This document shows positions 35,286 through 43,975 of a DNA stretch of 64,000 nt, in pieces. Origin of the DNA: Rheinheimera sp. UJ63 (lineage in GTDB: Bacteria; Pseudomonadota; Gammaproteobacteria; Enterobacterales; Alteromonadaceae); the NCBI RefSeq assembly GCF_021568285.1, contig NZ_JAKGTQ010000002.1, positions 310,001 through 374,000 on the forward strand. The letters are read 5' to 3'. How positions within the stretch are numbered: position 1 is the stretch's first letter; the number at the start of each line of letters is the position of its first letter. The position numbers and the translations under genes were made by a program. Under the pieces are notes generated by a model, which was not told the origin of the DNA, did no database searches, and worked only from the letters and a program-made list of their open reading frames with translations.

Positions 35286-35327
35286 GACCTCCTACCGGTG
35301 TCTGAGTGCGGTCTGAGGTCTTACCTG
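35259..35327. repeat. Repeat site H: full 56-bp REPIN-like element plus a crossing stem
   Basis: TCAGACCGCACTC (35261-35273) and GAGTGCGGTCTGA (35304-35316) are a perfect 13-bp inverted pair with 30 nt between, as at site E. Inside, CGGTA/TACCG forms an inner stem. In addition CAGGTAAGACCTC (35279-35291) pairs perfectly with GAGGTCTTACCTG (35315-35327), crossing the first stem. The left half codes for the end of RmlD; the whole may also act as terminator. Confidence 0.9.
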
Positions 35328-35416
35328 TTTCGGGTGGTGTAATTAGGTTGCTTGCACTAGGTGGCTTTGGTAGCATTGCGCCGGTTAAACACATTTACAG
35401 GACGTTAAGCGAAACA

Positions 35417-36760
35417 ATGCGGCTACTTACTACAGTTTTTATTGCCATCAGCAGTGCGCTGGTTTCACCCTACCTAAGTGCAGCGCCTTGGATAAAAACT
35501 GATGATCCTTATTTGCAGCAAAGCATTCAACAACTGGCCAACGCGGGCTTTATTGCTACACCGGTTAATACCTGGCCCATTATGTGGCAGCCAATTTTAC
35601 AAGACTTAGCTCGAATCGATGTCGCTAGCCTTACTCCTGCGCAACAGCATGCTTATTATCGCATTCAATCAGCCGCCAGCTTTGCCCAAAACAACCAAAT
35701 TAAAACCGTGGCGCTTCAAGGCGGCAATGAACCGCTAGGGCAGCAAGGTTTTGGCACGCAGTCGCAACAAAAAGCCCTGTTAAGCGTGGGGGCTGAACTT
35801 AAAGGCGGTAACTGGACAACCGGCATCTACCAGCAATTTCGGCATGATAGTTTTGATAGCAACAGTTACTCGAAAAATGACCGCAACTTTGATGGCAGCT
35901 ACGCAGCTTATACCGCCGGTAATTGGGTACTTATTGCCGCCATGCAGCCACAATGGTGGGGGCCTGCCATACACAGTAGTTTTAACTTTAACAACCAGCA
36001 ACGCCCAACCAAAAGCCTACAAGTTAGCCGCCTTAACCCCAACTTACCTTTATTAGAAAGCACCGAGTGGCTTGGGCCAGTAAGTTTTAACATGCAACTC
36101 GGCAGCTTTGCTGGCACAGCACCACTGCGGCATGCAAATTACATGGCTACTCGCTTGGGCTTAAAACCTATCAGCAAACTTGAATTGGGTTTCTCTGCTC
36201 GCAGAATAGCACCGCGTATTGAAGAGCATGATCTCAACCAGCCTTACAGCAACTTACTGCCAGAAGACGATTTCAGCACCGTGGGTATGGATGTGCGCTA
36301 TCATCTTAATGCCGTAAGCGCTATTTATGCTGAAGCGTCGCAACAACAAGGTAATAATTCCTCAACCGGTTGGTTGTTAGGCAGCCATTATCACTTAGGC
36401 AACCAAGCGGTATTGCTGCGTTTTTTTGCTGAATACCAACGTATCCCGGCACAATACAATCAATGGCTATTTATTAACCCCGGTATGGACAACGCCGCCT
36501 TAAAAAACGAGTGGGTTGTTGGCACACACATCACCACACCCAACGGCCAAGCGGGCTACGTTAAACTTAGCCACAGCAATTATGTTGATGATATCAGCCC
36601 AAGCCAATTTCAACGTGCGGTAACGCTGCACGCCGGCTACCAACAACCCCTATTAAAAGGCTTACTGTTTTTAGATTATCAGCTGCAAAAAGGCACACTT
36701 GCCGCAGATGAAACCGACTTTAATCACAAAGCCAGTGCAAGATGGGAATGGCGCTGGTAA
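35417..36760 (+). CDS. wzi: Wzi-like capsule assembly outer membrane protein
   Basis: A 447-residue exported protein with a signal peptide (LLTTVFIAISSALVSPYLSA-AP). The mature part has alternating beta-strand patterns and aromatic pairs typical of an 18-stranded barrel (ANWVLIAAMQPQWWGPAIHSS-type segments, a C-terminal WEWRW). It matches the capsule assembly Wzi/CapA family, which holds polysaccharide at the cell surface. The frame opens at 35306, but the ATG at 35417 is required for a proper signal peptide. It lies just upstream of rfaH and the polysaccharide operon. Confidence 0.85.
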   Translation: MRLLTTVFIAISSALVSPYLSAAPWIKTDDPYLQQSIQQLANAGFIATPVNTWPIMWQPILQDLARIDVASLTPAQQHAYYRIQSAASFAQNNQIKTVALQGGNEPLGQQGFGTQSQQKALLSVGAELKGGNWTTGIYQQFRHDSFDSNSYSKNDRNFDGSYAAYTAGNWVLIAAMQPQWWGPAIHSSFNFNNQQRPTKSLQVSRLNPNLPLLESTEWLGPVSFNMQLGSFAGTAPLRHANYMATRLGLKPISKLELGFSARRIAPRIEEHDLNQPYSNLLPEDDFSTVGMDVRYHLNAVSAIYAEASQQQGNNSSTGWLLGSHYHLGNQAVLLRFFAEYQRIPAQYNQWLFINPGMDNAALKNEWVVGTHITTPNGQAGYVKLSHSNYVDDISPSQFQRAVTLHAGYQQPLLKGLLFLDYQLQKGTLAADETDFNHKASARWEWRW

Positions 36761-36864
36761 TGCTGTTAAATACATCAGTTAACACGGTGGTTGCACTAAA
36801 CCATTTGACGCAACACCGCTACATCCGTAATATCTGCGCCGCACAACACAGGACGCGTTAAGTT

Positions 36865-37368
36865 ATGGATAACTGGTATTTGCTTTACAGCAAGCCCAAG
36901 CAAGAAACTCGAGCACAGCAACACCTTGCTAATCAAGGCTTTGAAAGCTTTGTGCCGCATATCCATATCAGCAAAATTCGCGCGGGTAAAACCATAACGA
37001 AAACTGAACCCCTGTTTCCGCGTTATATCTTTTTAAAAGCCGGTTCCGATATCAACCTGGGTACTATCCGTAGCACCCGAGGTGTAGCGGGCTTTGTAAA
37101 ATTTGGCCAAAGCCTGGCAACCGTGCCAGCAGAACTCATTCAAACCTTACTTACCCAACAAATTCAATTACAACAAGAAACACCGGCACACCCATTTAAA
37201 GTAGGGCAGCCACTTGAGGTATTAACAGGGCCTTTTGCGAGCCTTAATGCGGTATTTCAACAAGCCGATGGCGACAGCCGCAGCATTATTTTAGTAAGCT
37301 TTTTAGGTCAACAAGTTAAATTAGCCATTAATAATACGAGTTTGGCCAGCAGGTCTGCGGCTGGGTAA
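36865..37368 (+). CDS. rfaH: Transcription antiterminator RfaH
   Basis: A 167-residue NusG paralogue. The NGN domain begins WYLLYSKPKQETRAQQHLAN and contains FPRYIFLKAG and RGVAGFVKFGQ; the C-terminal KOW domain (VGQPLEVLTGPFASLNAVFQ) refolds to recruit ribosomes in E. coli RfaH. It increases transcription and translation of long polysaccharide operons that carry an ops element. An exact ops sequence lies 114 bp downstream of its stop, at the head of the next operon. Confidence 0.93.
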   Translation: MDNWYLLYSKPKQETRAQQHLANQGFESFVPHIHISKIRAGKTITKTEPLFPRYIFLKAGSDINLGTIRSTRGVAGFVKFGQSLATVPAELIQTLLTQQIQLQQETPAHPFKVGQPLEVLTGPFASLNAVFQQADGDSRSIILVSFLGQQVKLAINNTSLASRSAAG

Positions 37369-37427
37369 ATCAAACGCTTATTACAAATAAATACCGTTAG
37401 TAGCAGCAAAAACGCGTGGTTTTAAGC

Positions 37428-37433
37428 TATAAT
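37428..37433 (+). promoter_or_regulatory. Candidate -10 box of the polysaccharide operon
   Basis: TATAAT stands about 49 bp upstream of the ops element and 123 bp before the SLBB exporter start. No convincing -35 at 16-18 bp spacing is visible, so an activator may be needed. The distance fits ops being in the early transcribed leader. Confidence 0.5.
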
Positions 37434-37481
37434 CCCGCGCTTGATCAAATAGAATTTTAGTTCTGGGGCGCTTAACTCAGT

Positions 37482-37493
37482 GGCGGTAGCGTG
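37482..37493 (+). promoter_or_regulatory. ops element (core of JUMPstart), RfaH recruitment site
   Basis: GGCGGTAGCGTG is identical to the E. coli ops sequence. The preceding TTCTGGGGCGCTTAACTCAG resembles the rest of the 39-bp JUMPstart sequence. In the known mechanism ops pauses RNA polymerase and the exposed non-template strand loads RfaH. It lies 62 bp upstream of the SLBB exporter gene and just downstream of rfaH. Confidence 0.93.
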
Positions 37494-37555
37494 CCTAAAC
37501 ACCTGAAAATGGTCATAAATAATTTTCGCATCAACAACAATACGGAAGCATTTGC

Positions 37556-40372
37556 ATGAGGTTGTCTACACGTTTTTTCCGCACTTTAGCTTTTAGTGCT
37601 GCCGCAGTGCTGTTTACTGCCAGCGCCACAGCTCAAATTTCTGCGGCACAAATTGAACAATTTAAACAACTTCCTCGAGCACAACAGGAAGCCTTAGCCG
37701 CACAATACGGTGTCGATCTTAATCAGTTAACAGGGCAGGCTAATACCCAAGCCGCCACGCCAGCACCCAGCTTGCAACAGCTTACGCCGATGCGCCAAGT
37801 CACCGCTCCTGAAAACGACAACAGTATTGAAACGGCAACAGGCATGCTGGATAAGTCAACAGATGACACTTTCGACACTGCTACGTCAAAACAAAAACCG
37901 CGCAATTTAAGACAAAGCCTAAAGCAATTTGGTTACGATTTATTCGCCGGCTCACCCACTACCTTTGCCCCTATCTCTGATGCACCAGTACCGGTAAATT
38001 ACGTAGTAGGCCCCGGCGACACCATCCGTATTCAGTTATACGGTAAAGAAAACCTGCAGCAAGAGCTTACCGTTGATCGCAACGGCCAAATCTTCTTCCC
38101 CAATATTGGCCCCTTAATGGTAACCGGTTTAACCTTTAACGAATTAAAACAAAACCTGAATGCCGTTGTTGAACAACAAATGATTGGTAACCAAATTAAC
38201 GTTACCATGGGCTCGTTACGCTCAATTCGGGTATTCGTTTTAGGCGAAGCGTTTCAACCGGGCGCCTATACCATTAGCTCGTTATCAACCGCTACGCATG
38301 CCGTGTTAGCGGCCGGTGGCGTTAAAAAAATTGGCTCGTTGCGTAATATCGAAATTAAACGCAGTGGCAAAACCGTCGCCAAGCTTGATTTGTATGACTT
38401 GTTATTACGTGGCGATACCTCTGGCGATGTTACCTTGCAGCCAGGTGATGTGGTGTTTATTCCAACGGTAGAGCGCACGGTTGGCATCGGCGGTGAAGTA
38501 TTACGCCCGGCTATTTATGAGCTTAAAAATGAAAAAACCGCTAACGACATTGTTCGTTTAGCCGGTGGTTTTTTACCTACTGCATTCCCAGCAGCCTCAC
38601 GTTTAGAGCGCATTGATCGTAATGGCGCAAAATTATTAAAAGACATAGACTTAACACAAGACAGCGGTAAAAACGCTGCACTGTGGCAAGGTGATATTAT
38701 TGAAGTGTATTCGGTGCTTGATCAAATCGATAACATTGTTAAGCTAACCGGCCATGTACATCGCCCAGGCGGTTTTGGCTGGCGCCAAGGTATGCGTATT
38801 AGCGATGTACTGCCCGATATCCGCGAGCTTTTACCAAACCCCGATTTAAACTACGGTATTATTCGCCGTGAAACCTTTCCCACGCGAGAAATTGAAGTTA
38901 TTGCTTTTAACCCTGGCCGTGCCATTACGCAACCTGCTTCAGCAGCCAACTTAGCTTTACAGCCGCGCGATACCCTGTATTTATTTGGCAGCAACGACAA
39001 CCGCGAAGAGCGTTTAGCCTCGTTAATTACCGAGCTGCGCGATCAAGCCCGCTTTTTACAACCGCCTAAAGTGGTTTCGCTACGTGGTTATAGCCGTTTC
39101 AGCGGTGAGTTCCCGTTAACAGAGGGCATGACACTAGGCAACTTGCTACAAGCCGGTTTTGACCTTGACCAGTTTGCCGATAAAAACTATGCCTTATTAG
39201 CCCGTTTTAATAGCCAAACAGTAAAAACCAGTGTGCAAGTAGTCTCTTTGGCCGAGCCAAGCAGCTTAGCTATTCAACTACAAGCGCTAGATAAGCTGTA
39301 TGTATTCTCCATGACAGAGCCACGTGAGCCTATTATCGTTAATTTGGTGGAACGTTTACTGCAGCAAGCCGATAAAGACGTACCGCAATTAGTAGTAAAT
39401 ATTGAAGGCGATGTGCGTTTCCCTGGCCGCTACCCATTAACTGCGGGTATGTCGGCACAACAACTTATCGAAGTAGCCGGTGGTTTTAAAGAATCCAGTT
39501 ATGCCGTTACCGCCGAGCTAACCAGTCGCACTACCGATGGCAGCACCATGTTTAGCACTCAGCATCGTGAGCTACCTTTAGCTGCTGCGGCTAATACCGC
39601 CTTAGCGCCGCTTGATACCTTACAAATAAAACGTATCCCAGATTGGCGTGAAAGCACCACCGTTAAATTAGTGGGCGAAGTGCAATTCCCGGGTACTTAC
39701 ACTATTAAACGTGGCGAGCGCTTAGCCGATGTGATTAACCGTGCCGGTGGTTTTAGCAACTTAGCGCACCCAGAAGCCACGGTATTTAGCCGCGCCAGTA
39801 TTCGTGAAAACGAAGCGAAACAGTTAGCAGCACTGCGTTTAAGCTTACAGCAGCAGTTAGCGGCAGAAGCAGTTACTGCTACAGGTAATAACAACACGGT
39901 AGCGGAAGCAGAAGAGCTCAGCAGTAAATTAAATGAAACCCAAGCCATAGGTCGTTTAGTTATTGATATGAACGGTGCTTTAGCCGGCAATAACGGCCAA
40001 AATATTGAGCTAGAGAACGGCGATGAAATTTTTATTCCGCAGCGCCGTAATGCCATTAGCATTATTGGTGAGGTTCATAGCCCCTCTAGCCATGTATTTA
40101 CCTCGGGTTTATCAGTGCAAGATTACTTAAACCGTGCCGGTGGCTTTAAACAGCGTGCCGACAAAGATGCGGTATATGTTATTAAAGCAGACGGCAGTGT
40201 AATGAACAGCACCAACAGCTGGTTTGCCTTAAACCGTAACCGTTTAGAGGCTGGCGATACCATCGTTGTACCGCTTAATACCGAATACAAAGACGGCTTA
40301 ACCATTTGGGCCACTGCCACGCAAATTATTTACAACAGTGCGGTGGCTATAGCGGCTATTGCAACGCTGTAA
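37556..40372 (+). CDS. Long SLBB-domain polysaccharide export protein (Wza-like)
   Basis: A 938-residue periplasmic/outer membrane protein with a signal peptide ending at ASATA-QI. The Poly_export domain (YVVGPGDTIRIQLYGKE, near residues 143-215) is followed by about seven SLBB-like repeats of the form (I/V)xGEVxxPGxY...AGGF, for example GGEVLRPAIYELK, GDVRFPGRYPLTAG, GEVQFPGTYTIKRG and GEVHSPSSHVFTSG. E. coli Wza has about 380 residues and fewer repeats. It is the first gene after the ops element, and probably forms the export channel for the polymer made by the genes below. No Wzc kinase is present. Confidence 0.9.
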   Translation: MRLSTRFFRTLAFSAAAVLFTASATAQISAAQIEQFKQLPRAQQEALAAQYGVDLNQLTGQANTQAATPAPSLQQLTPMRQVTAPENDNSIETATGMLDKSTDDTFDTATSKQKPRNLRQSLKQFGYDLFAGSPTTFAPISDAPVPVNYVVGPGDTIRIQLYGKENLQQELTVDRNGQIFFPNIGPLMVTGLTFNELKQNLNAVVEQQMIGNQINVTMGSLRSIRVFVLGEAFQPGAYTISSLSTATHAVLAAGGVKKIGSLRNIEIKRSGKTVAKLDLYDLLLRGDTSGDVTLQPGDVVFIPTVERTVGIGGEVLRPAIYELKNEKTANDIVRLAGGFLPTAFPAASRLERIDRNGAKLLKDIDLTQDSGKNAALWQGDIIEVYSVLDQIDNIVKLTGHVHRPGGFGWRQGMRISDVLPDIRELLPNPDLNYGIIRRETFPTREIEVIAFNPGRAITQPASAANLALQPRDTLYLFGSNDNREERLASLITELRDQARFLQPPKVVSLRGYSRFSGEFPLTEGMTLGNLLQAGFDLDQFADKNYALLARFNSQTVKTSVQVVSLAEPSSLAIQLQALDKLYVFSMTEPREPIIVNLVERLLQQADKDVPQLVVNIEGDVRFPGRYPLTAGMSAQQLIEVAGGFKESSYAVTAELTSRTTDGSTMFSTQHRELPLAAAANTALAPLDTLQIKRIPDWRESTTVKLVGEVQFPGTYTIKRGERLADVINRAGGFSNLAHPEATVFSRASIRENEAKQLAALRLSLQQQLAAEAVTATGNNNTVAEAEELSSKLNETQAIGRLVIDMNGALAGNNGQNIELENGDEIFIPQRRNAISIIGEVHSPSSHVFTSGLSVQDYLNRAGGFKQRADKDAVYVIKADGSVMNSTNSWFALNRNRLEAGDTIVVPLNTEYKDGLTIWATATQIIYNSAVAIAAIATL

Positions 40373-40395
40373 TTTTTTGAAGTGACGAGTGACGA

Positions 40396-40656
40396 GTTGC
40401 CCTTGGCAACAGTGACTGACCTAAAGGGCCTAGTCACCGTTCGCGCAGTGAACTAGTCACTACTTAAACACCGTTACCGCTGCCAGAGGCAGCTAGTAAC
40501 CGCTGGCTTTGCCAGCTAGTAACCGCTGGCTTTGCCAGCTAGTTACTGTTCGTAAAACGAACTAGTCACTACTTAACAACCGTTACCGCTGCCTATGGCA
40601 GCAAGTGACCGCTGGCATAGCCAGCTAGTTACCGCTCGCACAGCGAGCTTGTTACC
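40396..40656 (+). repeat. Array of nine triloop hairpins with conserved 8-nt spacers
   Basis: The 297-bp gap between the SLBB gene and wzz is filled with small hairpins of 6-bp stem and 3-nt loop: 40396-40410 (GTTGCC), 40439-40453 (GTTCGC), 40479-40493 (GCTGCC), 40502-40516 and 40525-40539 (GCTGGC), 40548-40562 (GTTCGT), 40588-40602 (GCTGCC), 40611-40625 (GCTGGC) and 40634-40648 (GCTCGC). Most are separated by WAGTNACC (23-bp period); two longer spacers at 40454-40478 and 40563-40587 are nearly identical, showing block duplication. Stem sequences change on both arms together. The family is unrelated to the 22-bp repeats. Confidence 0.92.
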
Positions 40657-40669
40657 CTAAAGGAACACC

Positions 40670-41590
40670 ATGACTGAAAATGTTCAACACACCCAAGCTG
40701 CCGACGACGAAATCGACCTGCGCGAGCTCTTTGCCGCCATTTGGCAAGGTAAGTGGATTATTGCTGGCACTACCTTTGTGTTTGCCGTTTTGTCGGTTTT
40801 TTATGCGATAAGTTTGCCAAACATATACAGCAGCGAAGCCTTACTTTCCCCTGTAACAGAAAATAGCAGTATGGCGTTGCCCGGTCAGCTGGGTGGGCTA
40901 GCAGCCTTGGCTGGCGTAAATTTACGCGGTAGAGGAAACGATAAATCAGCTTTAGCTCTTGAGGTGTTAAAAAGCAGAGATTTTATGGGCCGTTTTATTG
41001 AAAAATACGACTTGTTTGTACCGGTAATGGCCGCAAAAGGCTGGAACCGCGCTGACGATAGTTTAGTTATTAATAACAAGCTTTTTGATGCAGATACCGG
41101 CGAGTGGGTAAGAAAAGCAATCCCCCCCATGACACCACAACCGAGTATTCAACAAACGTATGCTAAATTTATGCGCTTAGTCAGCGTATCTCAGGATAAA
41201 AACACCGGTATGGTTAGACTAAGTGTGCAGCATTTTTCACCTTCTTTAGCTAAAATTTGGGCAGAAAAATTGGTATTAGAGATCAACGAAGAAATGCGAA
41301 ACAGAGACTTGAGCGAAGCGCAACGAAGCATTAGTTACTTAAATGAGCAAATTTCTCAAACAAATTTAGCGGATGCCAAAGCGATGCTGTTCTCTTTAAT
41401 AGAAGAGCAAACCAAAACATTAATGTTGGCTAACGTACGTAGTGAATATGTATTTAAAACTATTGACCCAGCGGTTGTATCAGAGCGAAAAGCTAAACCA
41501 GCCAGAGCACTAATTTGTGTTTTGGGCGTTATGCTTGGTGGTATGTTGTCAGTATTGTTTGTTTTAATCCGCTATTTTTCTAAGAAGTAA
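40670..41590 (+). CDS. wzz: Wzz-type chain length determinant protein
   Basis: A 306-residue polysaccharide co-polymerase. An N-terminal cytoplasmic stretch (DEIDLRELFAAIWQGKW) leads into TM1 (residues about 30-50) and a periplasmic domain starting YSSEALLSPV; TM2 is near the C-terminus (ALICVLGVMLGGMLSVLFVL). There is no kinase domain. It sets the modal length of polymer built by Wzy. AAGG lies 9 bp before the ATG, at the end of the hairpin array. Confidence 0.9.
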   Translation: MTENVQHTQAADDEIDLRELFAAIWQGKWIIAGTTFVFAVLSVFYAISLPNIYSSEALLSPVTENSSMALPGQLGGLAALAGVNLRGRGNDKSALALEVLKSRDFMGRFIEKYDLFVPVMAAKGWNRADDSLVINNKLFDADTGEWVRKAIPPMTPQPSIQQTYAKFMRLVSVSQDKNTGMVRLSVQHFSPSLAKIWAEKLVLEINEEMRNRDLSEAQRSISYLNEQISQTNLADAKAMLFSLIEEQTKTLMLANVRSEYVFKTIDPAVVSERKAKPARALICVLGVMLGGMLSVLFVLIRYFSKK

Positions 41591-41593
41591 AAA

Positions 41594-42715
41594 ATGAAAG
41601 TTTTAACTGTATTTGGTACCCGCCCTGAAGCCATTAAAATGGCACCTTTGGTGCATGCTTTGGCGGCAGATAGCCGCTTTCAAGCTAAAGTATGCGTAAC
41701 AGCGCAGCACCGTGAAATGCTTGATCAGGTTTTGGCTTTATTTGAAATAAAACCAGACTATGACTTAAACATTATGAAAGCTGGGCAAACGCTCACCGAT
41801 GTTACAACTGGCATTCTAAAAGGGTTGCAACCCGTTCTCAGCGAATTTATGCCTGATGTTGTGTTAGTACATGGCGATACTGCTACTACTTTGGCTTGCT
41901 CTTTAGCAGCGTACTATCAGCAAATTAAATTAGGACACGTAGAGGCAGGATTACGCACGGGTAATATCTACAGCCCCTGGCCAGAGGAAGGCAACCGCAA
42001 GCTTACCGGCGCTTTGGCAAGCTACCATTTCGCCCCAACTATTACCTCGCAACAAAATCTGTTAGCGGAAAATGTTAACTCTGCAAGTATTAGCGTTACA
42101 GGTAACACCGTTATCGATGCGTTATTGCTAGTTAAACAAAAAATTGAACAAAATACTGAGCTTGCCAATACTTTAACCAGCCGATACCCGTTTTTAGATA
42201 ATAACAAAAAAATGATTCTGGTAACCGGGCATCGCCGCGAAAGTTTTGGCGGTGGATTCGAGCGTATCTGCGAAGCACTGCGACAAATTGCAGTTAACTA
42301 CTCAAATTGCCAAATTGTTTACCCTGTGCACTTAAACCCCAATGTACAAGAACCGGTAAACCGTTTACTAGCTGGCTTAAGCAATGTGTTTTTAATTGAG
42401 CCACAAGACTATTTACCCTTTGTTTATTTAATGATGCGTTCGCACATTATTTTAACTGACTCTGGTGGCATTCAAGAAGAGGCGCCTTCGCTGGGGAAAC
42501 CCGTATTAGTTATGCGTGAAACTACAGAGCGACCTGAAGCTGTGTCTGCCGGCACGGTAAAATTAGTCGGCACTGACGTTGAAAAAATTACTACAGAAGT
42601 AGGTACTTTGCTTACCGATGAAGCCGCTTACAACGCTATGAGTCGTGCCCACAATCCATATGGCGATGGCAAAGCTTGCCAACGCATTCTCGATACGCTT
42701 ATTCAAGGTAAGTAA
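41594..42715 (+). CDS. wecB: UDP-N-acetylglucosamine 2-epimerase, copy 2
   Basis: A 373-residue non-hydrolysing epimerase with the same motif set as the copy at 23340 ([72 protein letters not shown]). It begins the nucleotide sugar block wecB-wecC-rmlB-rmlA inside the RfaH operon, 3 bp after wzz. It produces UDP-ManNAc for the next enzyme. Confidence 0.95.
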   Translation: MKVLTVFGTRPEAIKMAPLVHALAADSRFQAKVCVTAQHREMLDQVLALFEIKPDYDLNIMKAGQTLTDVTTGILKGLQPVLSEFMPDVVLVHGDTATTLACSLAAYYQQIKLGHVEAGLRTGNIYSPWPEEGNRKLTGALASYHFAPTITSQQNLLAENVNSASISVTGNTVIDALLLVKQKIEQNTELANTLTSRYPFLDNNKKMILVTGHRRESFGGGFERICEALRQIAVNYSNCQIVYPVHLNPNVQEPVNRLLAGLSNVFLIEPQDYLPFVYLMMRSHIILTDSGGIQEEAPSLGKPVLVMRETTERPEAVSAGTVKLVGTDVEKITTEVGTLLTDEAAYNAMSRAHNPYGDGKACQRILDTLIQGK

Positions 42716-42718
42716 TTT

Positions 42719-43975
42719 ATGAAGTTTTCATCTTTATCAGTAATTGGCCTCGGTTATATTGGCTTGCCTACAGCAGCCGTTTTTGCTTCTCGTAAAATCA
42801 AGGTTGTTGGTGTTGATGTTAACCAAAAAGCGGTTGATATCATTAACCAGGGTAAAATTCATATTGTAGAGCCTGATCTTGATATTGCTGTACATGCTGC
42901 AGTAACTGAAGGGTACTTAAGAGCCACCACTATTCCTGAAGCCGCAGATGCTTTTATTGTTGCAGTACCTACGCCTTTTAAAGGTGATAACCACGAGCCA
43001 GACTTAAGCTATATAGAATCTGCTAGCAAAGCCATTGCGCCAGTATTGCAAAAGGGTAACTTGGTGATATTGGAGTCGACTTCACCGGTTGGCGCTACAG
43101 AGCAAATGGCCGCGTGGTTTGCAGAGGCAAGGCCTGATTTAACCTTTCCGCAAACACATGGTGAAGACTCTGATATTCGGGTTGCACATTGCCCAGAACG
43201 TGTTTTACCCGGCCATGTAATGAGAGAGTTGATTGAGAATGATCGGGTAATTGGTGGTATGACGGCAAAGTGCTCAGCTGCATCTGTAGCTTTATATAAA
43301 AGCTTTGTTCAAGGCGAATGCGTAATCACCAACGCCCGCACTGCTGAAATGGCAAAACTTACAGAGAACAGCTTTCGGGATGTAAATATTGCCTTTGCCA
43401 ATGAACTGTCTATGATTTGTGATAAGTTGGACATCAATGTTTGGGAGCTTATTAAGCTCGCAAACCGCCACCCACGAGTAAATATTTTGCAACCTGGCCC
43501 TGGTGTCGGTGGCCATTGTATCGCGGTCGACCCCTGGTTTATTGTTAGTAAAACACCTGAACAAGCAAGGCTGATTCGTACTGCACGCGAAGTAAACGAC
43601 AGCAAGCCTGAGTGGGTTATTAATAAAGTCAAAATTGCTATTGCTGATTTTCTGCAAGCTAACCCGACCAAAACTGCCAAAGATGTGACGGTTGCTTGTT
43701 ATGGTTTAGCATTTAAGCCAGATATTGATGATTTACGTGAAAGCCCTGCTTGCTCGATTTCTCAGCAAATTGCCAATCTTCATTCAGGTACAGTGTTGTT
43801 AGTCGAACCTAACATAGAGAGTTTGCCTACTAAATTAAACCGTCATAAGTTGGTAGCGACTGATTTAGCTTATGCCACAGCGGATATACATGTTCTTCTA
43901 GTTGATCATAAAGAGTTTAAACAGCAAGGACCAACTAGCGACCTAGTGGTAGATACAAAAGGGATATGGAAATGA
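42719..43975 (+). CDS. wecC: UDP-N-acetyl-D-mannosamine dehydrogenase, copy 2
   Basis: A 418-residue dehydrogenase: [52 protein letters not shown] and the catalytic Cys in [13 protein letters not shown]. It makes UDP-ManNAcA. It starts 3 bp after wecB and its TGA overlaps the rmlB start (ATGA). It has an insert around residues 138-146 ([12 protein letters not shown]) relative to the typical E. coli form, also seen with other residues in copy 1. Confidence 0.95.
   Translation: MKFSSLSVIGLGYIGLPTAAVFASRKIKVVGVDVNQKAVDIINQGKIHIVEPDLDIAVHAAVTEGYLRATTIPEAADAFIVAVPTPFKGDNHEPDLSYIESASKAIAPVLQKGNLVILESTSPVGATEQMAAWFAEARPDLTFPQTHGEDSDIRVAHCPERVLPGHVMRELIENDRVIGGMTAKCSAASVALYKSFVQGECVITNARTAEMAKLTENSFRDVNIAFANELSMICDKLDINVWELIKLANRHPRVNILQPGPGVGGHCIAVDPWFIVSKTPEQARLIRTAREVNDSKPEWVINKVKIAIADFLQANPTKTAKDVTVACYGLAFKPDIDDLRESPACSISQQIANLHSGTVLLVEPNIESLPTKLNRHKLVATDLAYATADIHVLLVDHKEFKQQGPTSDLVVDTKGIWK

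Noticed and set aside
40396..40656. CRISPR or integron-like array between the SLBB gene and wzz
   Set aside because: The period of 23 bp with self-complementary units is too short for CRISPR or attC sites, and no integrase or Cas protein is nearby.
43292..43680. Long minus-strand ORFs (about 120 codons) opposite wecC copy 2
   Set aside because: They are antisense shadows of a strongly conserved gene.
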